From Sympetrum striolatum (lineage: Eukaryota > Arthropoda > Insecta > Odonata > Libellulidae): a stretch of DNA of 64,000 nucleotides. Of the stretch, positions 53,367 to 64,000 are shown one piece after another (the stretch's first letter is position 1; each line of letters begins with the position of its first letter). Under the pieces are notes generated by a model, which saw nothing but the letters and a program-made list of their open reading frames with translations, searched no databases and was not told the origin of the DNA. Where the stretch lies: NCBI GenBank assembly GCA_947579665.1, contig OX388343.1, positions 105,157,657-105,221,656 on the forward strand, given 5' to 3'. The position numbers were made by a program, and so were the translations under genes.

Positions 53367-55440
53367 CTATGTGTGAAATGATCGAAGAACCTTTAGCAAT
53401 ACTTCTACTACTTTACTACTAAATATTATGTCGCCATTTATTCATGGAAGTTAACAAATTAAAACTTTATATGCAAATCGATTTGTTAATGTATTTTTAC
53501 CGTAACAGTAAAAGTCGTGATATACTGCTTTTCATTGGTTTTTATAGAATTTCTCTTCGCTCTTCCAAATTAAACTTCATTTTACCCTAATTATCATGAT
53601 TTAGGTTTTTAATTTCAGATCATAATTTTTACGAAATGTACCCTCATTTTGGTAATCTTGCCCTTAATATTTTTAAATAGGGTAAACTGTCAAATTCTTA
53701 AACAACAAAGAAGATGTATCTATAAATTTATCCTAAAGGTTAAAAATCTAGGTTGATGAACTAAATCGCTTCCATAATCCTGTTTCGTCACATCCCCAAA
53801 TTACAATTTCCTTCCCATTGTCACTCCGTCTACTATATTTTCGCAGTTTTCTCCGTCTGCAGCCGTCACTCAATGTTCACCGTTCTGTGTGCCGAAAGTG
53901 CAGCGTGACATCTCTCTCACATTTTTCTCTCGAGCTTTCTCTTAGGACTCTTCAACCAAAACTTCCACAGCCAGTTCATGGATTTTCTCCTTTGTAATCC
54001 GCCAATTGCATCCGGTTTATTCAAGCAAATTTGCAAACTGCAAGAGCGTGATGATGAGCACGTTTTTAAGTAAAAAAATCGCATTTTGGAAAGCTCCCTT
54101 CCCTTCCTGGTAAACCACGTATACCTCACTACCTAATTAGTTGTTATTCTCTATGAATTATGAAGTATTGCATTACAAAATCTAATCGAGAAGAACTATA
54201 TGCTACAGAAAGCACCCAATGCGTTCATTCTTCAATTCAATTCTTTCTATATTTTACGTATTATTAACGCAGAATCGTTTGCTTTGAAGGAACTGCTGAT
54301 CCATCACAAGGTGGTGAAATGAGCTTAATTAAGCACGAATATTTAATCAATTTCTCCGTATTTTATTTGAGTATTCGTGAAAGAACATATTTTTTTAAGC
54401 CAAAAAGATTAATGTGTATGCATTTCACTTAAGTTTATTCAAAACGGCTGTTTCTACTATCTTATAACAACAGGAATGGATTTAGAAAAGGAAATTAATC
54501 CAATAAAGTTTAGTGGGATTATTGTATAATTATTTTCTCTAATTTTCATGGAATTTCACATTTCATTCATCAACTATCAAAAAGTTCTAATAATGTATTA
54601 ATTTTAAAATCCACGGAGGTAAACGAGATGTTGTGGAAATTGAGCTTCATAATGAAGGACAAGAGATTAACTATTTATTAATTTATTTAATTTGATTTTA
54701 ATTTAATTATTTATTAATGTAATTAATAATTAATTTATAAATTAATTATTCATTTTATTTATATTACTAACGTCTGAGTTAACATTTCAATTTTCTGTTT
54801 TATCTGCTAAAACCGGAATGATGGACATTGATTAAAACAGACAATAACCAATCAGCACGAGGACAAGTAGATTATACCAACTTTATGAATCGTATATTTC
54901 TTTTATTATTATTTTACAGGTCTGAATATTTACTTGGCATAATTTCCATTCATGTAAAACTTAGAAGGACGGATATCTATCTATTTCTTTGAGACGAAAA
55001 CCTTAGATTGAGTTCTTGTCGACTGAAATACCGCAGTTAAGTGTAGAATGCATTACATAGGTGATGCTGTGTGAATTACTTCCCTCCAACGTTTGTGATG
55101 GAGATAACAGCTCCATCACCTGCTATTTTATTACAATCACAGCCACATTTTCTTCTTCCATCTATTAACTCACGTGCTCTGTTAGATTCCTGCATATGGA
55201 TGCGCCACTATCTCGACGTTCGCAAAAGCAGACTGAATTTCTCCTTGAATTCTCATACTTTTATAGATAAGGTTTTTATCACGTCCACAATTAAAATTGG
55301 CAGGAAAATACTGTGCTCATTGATTTTAATTCAGAGCTGCTTCAGGAATATACCACAAGAGATTGGACGTGAATGAAGTTGCAAGTAAGATCAGTGTAAA
55401 AGAAGTTCTTCAATGATATAAAGTCCACAGGGAAATATGA
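53367..55440. other. Intergenic, no gene recognised
   Basis: Includes low-complexity AATTA/TTAAT-rich DNA at 54665-54770. The 101-codon plus-strand ORF at 55071-55376 has no recognisable domain and no strong splice borders. Confidence 0.3.
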
Positions 55441-55656
55441 TTTCTCTCAGAAGGTAAATGGACGGCTCGAAACAAGTGATCCATGATAGAGCTTCCAGTC
55501 CTAGCGGGAATTGTCCTGCGCGAGATGCTCTCATACCAACGACAATTTATTTGAGTCGTGTTAGTGACAAATGTGTGAAGTGAAATTCGTGTGACTTTCC
55601 TTGAGGTAACTGTTGGCTAGTGGTGAAAAGTTCGGTAGCTGACTAACGCTGCGGCT
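55441..55656 (+). promoter_or_regulatory. Probable promoter / 5' UTR of the exon at 55657
   Basis: Sequence becomes more GC-balanced and CpG-containing immediately upstream of a well-placed ATG and donor. No TATA box or defined initiator is claimed; the call rests on position and composition. Confidence 0.25.
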
Positions 55657-55718
55657 ATGGAGACCTTATCTGTCGACAACTTGCCACCAATCAACGAAGC
55701 CAACACGAAGGACTTTAC
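55657..55718 (+). CDS. Candidate first coding exon of a spliced gene continuing rightward (product unknown)
   Basis: ATG at 55657 in the context GCGGCTATGG opens a 20-codon reading METLSVDNLPPINEANTKDF plus two bases (AC), followed directly by GTAAGA, a good donor, at 55719. The peptide is hydrophilic with a Pro-Pro pair and no Lys/Ile bias of the kind seen in AT-driven chance ORFs, and the upstream DNA changes composition. It resembles the N-terminal cytosolic leader of a larger protein. A weak resemblance to leaders of insect proton-coupled amino-acid transporters came to mind but cannot be supported. No matching second exon is confirmed in the window. The strong acceptor at 59809 gives a stop in this phase, so the next exon may lie beyond 64 kb. 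Confidence 0.42.
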
Positions 55719-56319
55719 GTAAGAAAACAGTCCATTAAACCTAAAATACTCGAGTTATCAAAGTCTGAATAATAATAATAATTAATAATTAATAATAATA
55801 ATAAATCATTAACCCATTCTAATTACCACACGTTTCATGAAAGTTGGCTTTTAAAATATTTTCGTTGGACATTTAATAATTATATGTATAAACGTAGTCC
55901 TTCGTATGTCGAATTGAGCTGCATATTTATTATTATTATTCTTATTATTATGAATCAAAACTACAAATAGGCACAAGGCCAGGCGGTAGTCATATCGTGG
56001 GGGGAGGAAATTAGATATATTCAGTCATGTTTTAAATGAATGGGGCATTTCTAAAGTACACGGTTAGAATATTCGTTAATTGAGTTTGTGATTAATTTAT
56101 AGGTGAATACTATTCTTACTGTTTTTTCTTTTATCAGTTGAGAAATTTTATATTGTAAAAAAGTAAATAGACGAACCATCGTGTGTCGATACATTCATAA
56201 TGCTTTTGTAAGTTAGCATAATTTTCAGCTTCAAAACATTGAAATAAATCCTCAAAAATAGGGAAAGGAACAAATCATTTTTGATACGAGTATTTTTTAG
56301 AAGGAAAGGAATTATGTCT
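55719..56319. other. Putative intron with AAT-type microsatellites
   Basis: AAT/ATT trinucleotide tracts occur at about 55769-55804 and 55926-55952. No gene is seen. If the exon at 55657 is real, this is its first intron. Confidence 0.45.
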
Positions 56320-56472
56320 AAAAATACTGTGAAATAAACTTTACTGAGCACGAGGAAGCATGCAGCTTGAACCCAAGGTTTAACAAAAACTGAAAAATAA
56401 CGACATTACTGGGATTCGAACTCAGGCCTCCCACTTTCAGGGCAGATATTGTAACCACGCCTCACTATTGAG
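56320..56472 (-). mobile_element. tRNA-derived SINE, copy B
   Basis: On the minus strand a B box AGTTCGAATCC (10 of 11) lies in a tRNA-like context with partly paired ends (CAATAGTG / CAGTAATG). It is followed by a tail shared with copy A at 15.1 kb: CCCAGTAATG, TTATTTTTCAG, GCTTCCTCGTGCTCAGT and TTTATTTCA in matching order. Copy B keeps about 12 bases that copy A lacks. Confidence 0.6.
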
Positions 56473-59400
56473 CGGTATAATTATCATTTATAATTATTAG
56501 TAGTAGTTTTTATAATTTTTCACTTGTTGTCAAACCTTTATTAGGTATAGGTATTATCTTTCTTATTATAAATAGTTTATAATGTGATGTGTGCATGTGA
56601 TATTTTTATGATTCATAGGTGAAAATCGGTTCCTCCTATCAAATTCTGATAAATGGATTATTTTTTATTATTCATTTGGTACGTGCAAGATAGAGAAACA
56701 TGTATTCTTTATTTACTTTTGTCACAGTCTTGATTATGGTTGTGATGAAATGAAAGCTACTGAGTGAATTTAGGTCTCTCCTCATAGAATGCTAAGAAAA
56801 GTGTTATTCGCGGATTCATTTTGCTTCATTTACGTGGACATTTTCCTTTCATAGCATTCTGGCTCGGCGAGAAAAGCAAGAGTAAACTGCCTCACTCCTC
56901 GTCCTGCTTAGTAAATCTCATTCCTCTTTAGTAGCTTTGTCAGAAAGGGTGAGGTATGTATCAAAAAGCCTTTGGCCTTCTTCTCTTCTCAGACAAGTAA
57001 AAATCAAATCTTTCAAATTCCTCAATGACAGTTATTTTGCCAAGTTTCTTATCGCTTTGAAAGATCTCTATCAGACGTTTCTCCTCGAAATCACGGAAAA
57101 ATTAATCACGTTCCCAACGAACTAGCAATTCCAGGGAAATCCCAAGAAACCTTCGAGCGTCATTCGCCATATCAATCAGGTCCCGTCTATTTGATCTTTA
57201 GGATTGAATTGAATGTGAGAAGGCGTAGACATAATATCGTTTCATTAAACTTTTTGCACCTCTAAATTCTTTTCGTAAATCATACCGTCCGTGAACACCT
57301 TTCAGCAAAGAAGATCAAATCATTCAATCAATTTAAATACGAAATTTAGTTTCCACCAAACGAAATTTAGGGTATAAACTGTAAAAATTTTGTCATTAAA
57401 TATATATTTTACTATGATAGTCCACCAGTTATCACTGTCAACCATTCATTTTAACAAATAAGTACTTTGAAAGAAGAAAGATGAGTTTTCCCTTAAAAAT
57501 CCCCTTTTCTTTTAAAAAGAGAGAATAGCAATTTAAATCTGAATCCTTTGCAAATATGATTTATTTCTCTATTTAATTGTAAGTTATCTATCGAACGATT
57601 CTGCTCATAATGTAGGAGTTATTTATACCCCCAATTCGTGTTCAGTATCTTTGCGGGTGTAAATGAAAGCGTAATTCACACACCTCTCCCTCATATTAGA
57701 GAGTTTTATTCCTTGCGATTTTAGAGTACCGCTAAAGTATCTTCATCGAATAATTAAGATTCTCCAAATTTAAAACAGTTCAATTTTCTACAAAAATTGG
57801 AAGTTTGATGATGTCTTTCCGCGAAGTTCCAAGATTGACTTCAATATCAGGATTCTCATTTGTTCGATTGAAAATGATCACTCCATTTCATTTTTTGAAA
57901 CATTTTGGGGGAAAAGAATCTAATAATTAATCCTACATCCTTGATTAACAATTACGTTGAAATGGTGTCCTTATTTTTCATCTCTCGCATCATTCTACTA
58001 CATCCTATACTTCAAATTAATTAAATATCCAATTTATTACATCCATCCATTTTTTTCTTCCAATTATACATAAATGGATTTTAGTTGTTAAAATTACGAT
58101 GAAGTCTTGGAAATGTCTTCGTAAAGACGAGAGTGAAGCAATGGGAGACGTAAACCGTGATCTCCCGAAACCCCCAAAAGGACATACATACTGCCCCTTT
58201 GTAATGTTTGAGGAAGTGAAAATACGAGAGAAATCTACAAACATAGTTTTAATTCATGCAATCATTCCAGATTGTGGCGATTCACTGCGTATAGTGTACA
58301 ATGATATTTTCATAGCTCATTGCTGTACCATTGCGGATCTAATATACCGCAAAATTGCATTGCTATCCTTTGATTAGCCTATTCAGTTTCATCCTCCCCT
58401 ATCAAAGGACTTCGTAGAAAGTGGAGAACTTTCTTGTTTCTCTTTTATGTGACCTTCGCTTGCTCGAAAGGAGAAGCAAGTGCTTCATTTCAGCGCATTC
58501 AAATAACGTCTTTTCATCATTCTCGTAGTCTATGGGGGGTCCCTCTTTTATTGCAATGACCCTTAAAAAAAACTCGCTTTGAAAAAGATACCCTATAAAA
58601 TTGGAGAGTAACCCTGAAAAAATAAAATTTATATATCGTCCAGTCAAACTTAATCGAAGTGGTTTGAATAAAGTGTAAAATAGCAACTGATTACTTGATG
58701 ATTGTCATTATGAGAGTATTTCGAAGAGTGCAAAGTTTGGCATGGATAGGTGAAAGAAAGTTGCCTCGATTAAAAGCGAAATCAAAATCATTTCAATCTT
58801 CCGTTCGACCTAAACCTATGATCTCACTTATCGATGTGCCATTGTCACTCTAAATGTTAACCTATTGGACTCATTGAATACACATCGACAGCCTTGAATG
58901 ATCGGTCATTGCCACTCAGCATCCTTTGGCTGAGAGCCATTTCAAGTCTTGGGTTCACACTTCACTAAAAACTGCATCGTTTTCAGTGGAATGACCGATA
59001 ACTTTGTCATATTTTTAATGCATATCTTAAATCTTTCAGGATCAGTTAGATATCTTTTAAGATAGTCCAGCTCGCATGCAACAGTGCCTTTCATTAAAAC
59101 CAAGAAAGAGATGGTTCAACTTCCAGTGATCAAGGGATTGCAGAGTAAATAAAAATAGAGATTGCGGAACCCAATTCCTTTCTTCTTCCATAGATATGAG
59201 TTCTTTCAGAAATGAGAAAATACTCAATGAAGCGGAGAAACTGCCGTCAGAGGAAGGAGTGGGATGAAAATCAAACTATGTGTTTTCCTACCTGAGAAGA
59301 TATTATCTAATTGTAAGAGGAGAAAGAGGGAAGGACCAAGGTAGGGAATCAATAGTTAGAAAGAGATGTCAGCCATTACATCCCCTTAGAAATAATATGA

Positions 59401-60696
59401 TTATATAAGGAATCGTCAAACATCAAAATCTCATGAGGAGTGGACTGTTGACACTCTTGAAAAGATCTCCAAAATATTTTAATATTCTAGGATCTTTCGG
59501 AAACATAAAATTACAGATGTGGCAGCTCTGAGAATTCTGAAAATTGAATCTTGCTCTTAATTGAAATATTTTGCTCGTTAACTACCCTTTACATAAATAT
59601 TATGGTCGAAGGACTTCATTTAAGAAGTCACGAATAGTATTTGGCCTCCTAATGTGTCCACCGCGGTGACTCTTGCTTGCTTGCATCATGAAGCCGGCCC
59701 TGAAATCATCTATATTTTATATCGTTGATAAACAAGCAAATGTTTCGTTTACATCGCAGAATACAGCTAGGAAAGTAACGTAGCTGAAGCCGAGAATAAA
59801 TTTTTTCAGGTTGAAGTAAGAATGGATACTCCAACACTGGTCAAAGAAATCTTCAATTTAGTAAGTACGAAGAAACAACTATGATAAATGTATTTACAGT
59901 GGAACTTTCTTTGTATCGTTATTTCCTCGTTCTATATACGCACTAAGTCACAATAATCATAAAGACATAGTTTGAAATAAATAGTGGAAGGAAAGAATTG
60001 TAGAGGAAAACCATGCTAATATAAAAATTTCAGGTAATGTTAAGGTTGGAAATTATGGGAGAGGATGCAGGAAATGGCTGAGAATAGGATATGAGATGTG
60101 GCGTGACAACCTTTGGATTGACAACCCACGATGTTCTGTCAGCTTAGTCCGTCAATTACAAAGAGAAAAAAAGAATAATTTGTGGAAAGTCAAACAGATT
60201 GATTACTTATCGTTGTTAAATGACTCTTATGAGTATTTATCCCTAATCTTCCCTAGTCAAATTAATTTCATAGAATTTTTGGCAATCAAGTATGAAATAA
60301 CCAGTAATATTCACAGAAGAAGCCTTTCTTTCGGTGTATCATTTTCAATTACCTTAGTTAACTAACTCAGACCATTGCTGATGTGACCAACAAGTTGGAT
60401 GTTTCTGTATTTTGAAATGGGAGAGCAGCGATATGTCAAACAGCTGGTAAAAGCGATAAGTTGGATTGTGGGAATTCAGAAGGCCTGCTTTTCCCCTTCT
60501 GTCACTTAGCAGCTTGAATCATAACTGTGCACCGTCGATCTTCGTTATTTCCATCAGTCACAGTGCTGCGACGAGTGAGAGACGTGATTTTGAAGAGCTC
60601 ATTTTAACCAAGAAAGATCGTTGTAAGTTACTCTTTCATAGTTCTTTCTATTACGTTAATTGACTTATTGAGAGACTCGCTGGATTTAAAAATATA
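56473..60696. other. Intergenic or intronic, no confident gene
   Basis: AT-rich. ORFs at 58099-58377 (+), 58402-58686 (-) and 60096-60365 (+) have no recognisable family. If the 55657 exon is real this may all be intron. See the separate low-confidence exon at 59810. Confidence 0.3.
59810..59860 (+). CDS. Possible 51-bp exon between strong splice signals
   Basis: A polypyrimidine acceptor (TTTTTTCAG) directly precedes 59810, and GTAAGT follows 59860. The 51 bases stay open as 17 codons, including an internal ATG reading MDTPTLVKEIFNL. The phase does not join to the exon at 55657, which would hit a stop after three codons. If real, it belongs to another transcript or starts at its own ATG. 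Chance occurrence is plausible. Confidence 0.2.
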
Positions 60697-62314
60697 TAAG
60701 GTAAATCCGGGTGAGATGCCCCACCGGAAGAGAAGTCCCAGATACAGTATTTATTTATTTATCAGTAAGTATCAACAAACAGCACGAGGCCAATTATAGT
60801 TGACGAAATAACAATAAGCAAGGAAAAACCAACAGTCAGTGAGAACAGAAATTTTTAAGGCAAACCAAAAGATTGAACTTTTATAAAACGTGTCCTAAGT
60901 GTGAGATTATCAATCTGAAGACTGGTGTGATTCTCATTCCATAATTGATTACGGAAAGGGCATGAGATAGCAATACAAGATCGGGTATGGGGTTGGTCTG
61001 CCCTTGCTTCCTCACTGACACGAATAAGGTAATTCTGGGTGAGATGCCCCACCGGGAGAGATGCCCCAGTCGCAGTATTTTTAAGGAAAACCACAAGATT
61101 GCTCTACTGACGGTGTGCGTCAGTCAGTTGGAAGGCACCCGTCTATCTGCAAGATCTTCACGACTATTAATTCTTTTTTCGCAGTTTTATAACATTATTT
61201 CAAGTGGGCACTGTTTTTCTCCGCCCTGTTATAAGATAGCGCATAATGTTTTTGGTTGGCATTAGTTTAAATGTTTGAATATTTTGAATTAAACGGCGAA
61301 AACTTGTAGCTATAGGTTCATCTATTATCAAATGCAGTGACTAGGACAAAGTGTAGCCCCACTTGCTGTAAGGGCATTTCTCCCGTACTGAAAGGATAGA
61401 CCTCTTCTCGGGAAATATGCCCCAGTGCTATGTTTAGGTGTATGTGCCTTATTAGTATCAATTTAACTTTAGGGTGATACTGATTTAGGCCCTTTTCAAG
61501 AAAACGTTTGTAATCTACATTTAAATTTCAATTCAAATTTAAATCCACGGTCTAATGTAGTTTATGCACGATCAAAAGATGATGTAGTGTTTATTAAGCA
61601 CTAGGGTCTAGTCGTTTTGCCACTTTTTTCTGATCGAAATATAATACCCGGAAAAGGTGGCCCACCCACATTGAAATTACAAATATAAAGTTTATTCGAA
61701 ACCAAAAAACATCTTCTGTGAGAATTTTTACCTCGAAATTTCGACAAAAACATTTACATTGTCATATTTTTTTCGGTTGAATCGACAATATGTTTGCGTG
61801 AAAAGGCGTCACTTGCAAAAAAATCTGATGACCAAGTCTCAATATGCTATTTATATGCTTCTAGGCGTATAAGGCATATAGGCATCTAGGCCCTTTTTGG
61901 GGCTGAGATGCCTCCAAAACTTTTTGCAAATGAAACTTTTAAATAGGTTTTACAGTTAACTTAAACGTTTTCCTAGGTACTAACTTTAAGTTATATTTAA
62001 CAATTTTGTATATAACAAGCGCTTTCCAGATTAAATTCAGTTTAAGCTAATTGTGATGCAAAGGTGAGACACCCCACCTCTCCCACAGAGGTGGGGCGTC
62101 TCACCCGGACACTCGGGAGAGATGGCCAAATGCATGGATGAAGAAAAACTTTAAAATATAGTGTGAACATTTTTTTAAACAAAATTTGTTTATATCCTGT
62201 TAATAATCAATAAATGTTCTATTATATCACGCAGTTTCACATTCATGTTTTCCCTGAAGTTATTGTTATGAAGTCATTTCCTTAGATGGGGCATCTCTCC
62301 CGGAATCACCTTAT
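60697..62314. mobile_element. Degenerate element with inverted ATAAGGT...GCCCCA termini and internal copies
   Basis: The left end reads ATAAGGTAAATCCGGGTGAG then ATGCCCCACC. The reverse complement of the right end reads ATAAGGTGATTCCGGGAGAG then ATGCCCCATC. The same end occurs again in direct orientation at 61024-61075, and shorter GGGAGAGATGCCCC-like pieces are scattered through the interior. The left copy differs from the 61024 copy by an insertion of about 100 bases near 60752-60850. There is no transposase ORF. This looks like several nested or tandem copies of a non-autonomous DNA element; I do not recognise the superfamily, and the target duplication is unclear. Confidence 0.65.
62063..62105. 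repeat. 19-bp-stem hairpin built from the element's terminal motif
   Basis: The arm at 62063-62081 (GGTGAGACACCCCACCTCT) pairs with 62087-62105 with a single mismatch across a 5-base loop. The arm resembles the GGTGAGATGCCCCACC terminus of the surrounding element, as if two ends had joined head to head. Confidence 0.85.
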
Positions 62315-63918
62315 GTCTAATCGGCTTCTTTAGCCTCTGAGGAAGTGTTTCCTTATTTAATGATGATATCGCAATTGGCGAAGAGTGGAAATATTCGTGT
62401 TATACTTGGATAGGCAGACTTGGCTTCAAAGATATTCGATGGGTCAAATTTCTAAATGCAGATTTGCGTTTAGGTATGTGATTTGTGCCGATTGAAATAA
62501 TTCTTTGTTTCAAGACCTTTGTAATCAAATTTACGAACTTTATCTAATTTTCATAGCGAGGGATCATTTGAATGATGCTCCTATGTGATTATTAAGCAGG
62601 AGTTCCGTCAATAGCAGATGCTCCCGCCAAAGCTTGTCTTGTATATCCCTTTCACTGCTACCCCATCTCCAATTATCGCAGTCACTATTTAACTTAAATT
62701 GTAATTGAAACTTTTTATTGTTCATCATTTTCAGTTACAATAAAGGTCTATAACTGGTGATACAATATGTATATAATTAGACTATAGAAATAGATAGAGC
62801 TTTATAGAAATAGAGAATGGATATTTCGGAGTGCTCTGTTGTAAGTCGGCGCCAATTAAAGGGAAATATCCTATTAGTGGATATGAATTGATCGATTAGC
62901 TATTTTATACCTTGTGATATCGGTTTCCTCGAGTCAGTGGATTGACTGGAGGACGTCAATATTATGGAGTTTTTTTTAAATAAACTTCACGGTCCTTATA
63001 CATATAATCGAAAACCTAACATAGTTGAATGTAAAGAATCGTTTATAATTATGGCAATTATAAACAATTCGTCATTCTTGTATCATTAATGCAATGAATG
63101 TATTATAATTCATTAAATTATGATGACCATATTAAGTAATTTCTTTTTGGATATAAACTCGTACAAGTACGTATGGCCAAGAAGTACTATTTTTTCAAGT
63201 TATATGGAAAACTAAGTAATCCTTTTTTCAAAACAATCTTCAACTTCATTGTAACAGAAACTGCTCTTTCTTTATCGAGATGACTGATTAGGCTGAAAGG
63301 CATTGGTGAAATTCATGCATCTCAGAATCGACATTATTTAGCCAATAAATATGGGAATCTCCGCCTAAAATACTAAAACGATAATACCACCAATTAGATC
63401 TTAACGATAGATGGAAGAGAACCTTAGGCTTTGTCAGAAAAAGGATCCCCCTAACCTCGCCAAATCCAAGGTCTTAGATACATGTCATACTGTGAATCAA
63501 ATTTGCAAAACATGAAAAAACAAAGCATTCAAGCTCCGATGTATCAAATGATATTTTGTAGCAAAATTTAATGGTATTGTAATTTGCTAGTTTAGTTCGT
63601 TTGCCCTCTAAGTAATTTGCTTAAAAATAACATTTAGAAAAGGAAAGCTTTTGATTTTCCCGACAAGCTAAATGATCTACTGCGTATGAAGGAGTAGTAA
63701 ACAAAAAATTACACCTATGCATTTAGAAAAAAGCAGTTAATATATTACAGTATCCTACAGTTAAGATTAGAATTTAGGACTCAATTCGGTACAAAATCTG
63801 GTTGGAAATGGGTTCAATGAATGAGAATCATCTTCAGCAGCTAACATCTTGACACTCTGCATTTAAAAGAAAGATGAGGATGTAATATTCTACCGCAGAT
63901 TATTATGATTTCCAAGTA
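62315..63918. other. Intergenic, no gene recognised
   Basis: AT-rich DNA with only short unsupported ORFs and no structure that I can name. Confidence 0.4.
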
Positions 63919-64000
63919 CAGTTAACTCCCGTTTATCCGAAATGATCGGGACGGCGCGCCGGTTCGGATAACGAAAATTTCGGTAAACCGAAGTCCCGCG
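63919..64000. mobile_element. Left terminus of a pogo/Tigger-like element, cut by the window edge
   Basis: After a TA at 63917-63918 the sequence runs CAGTTAACTCCCGTTTATCC then GAA, followed by TTCGGATAACG and TCGGTAAACCG. CAGT...CGTTTATCCGAA next to TA is characteristic of pogo/Tigger-type (Tc1/mariner superfamily) termini. An internal GGCGCGCC palindrome lies at 63953-63960. The rest of the element is outside the window. Confidence 0.7.

Overview
This is an AT-rich, intron-bearing, repeat-laden stretch of animal nuclear DNA, most likely from an insect or another arthropod. There are no operons, no Shine-Dalgarno sites and no long bacterial-style ORFs. Coding sequence is confined to short spliced exons. 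Most of the 64 kb is non-coding DNA and decayed or non-autonomous transposable elements. The species cannot be named from the sequence.

Layout. (1) About 0.1-3.6 kb: one convincing gene on the minus strand, a four-exon TMEM205-like membrane protein of 261 residues. All three introns have GT-AG borders that keep frame, and the 5' exon lies in a CpG-rich patch. (2) 3.6-24.9 kb: no gene recognised. It holds two clear hAT-type MITEs (one with a perfect 8-bp target duplication), a TA microsatellite, a tRNA-derived SINE and a long pyrimidine-biased block. (3) 24.9-26.9 kb: a roughly 2-kb inverted-repeat structure whose ~380-bp loop carries a short ORF ending at a good splice donor. (4) 29-41 kb: two copies of an 81/68-bp Tc1/mariner-like snap-back element, a possible pogo-type DNA-binding-domain remnant, a TA microsatellite followed by a stem-loop, and three head-to-tail ~1-kb repeat units, each built from ~317-bp subrepeats. 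Directly after them lies a 33-bp motif present three times, two of them as a near-perfect inverted repeat. (5) 43-56 kb: tRNA-derived sequences, LINE-like tails and, at 55.66 kb on the plus strand, a short Met-initiated exon with a strong donor. It is probably the first coding exon of a gene that continues beyond the window. (6) 60.7-62.3 kb: a degenerate element bounded by inverted terminal motifs and containing further copies of the same motif, including a 19-bp-stem hairpin. (7) 63.9 kb to the end: the TA-flanked left terminus of a pogo/Tigger-like element cut by the window edge.

The TMEM205 gene and the candidate exon at 55.7 kb are unrelated, point away from each other and are separated by more than 50 kb of repeat-rich DNA. 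No gene cluster or pathway can be inferred. Most ORFs over 60 codons are probably chance openings.
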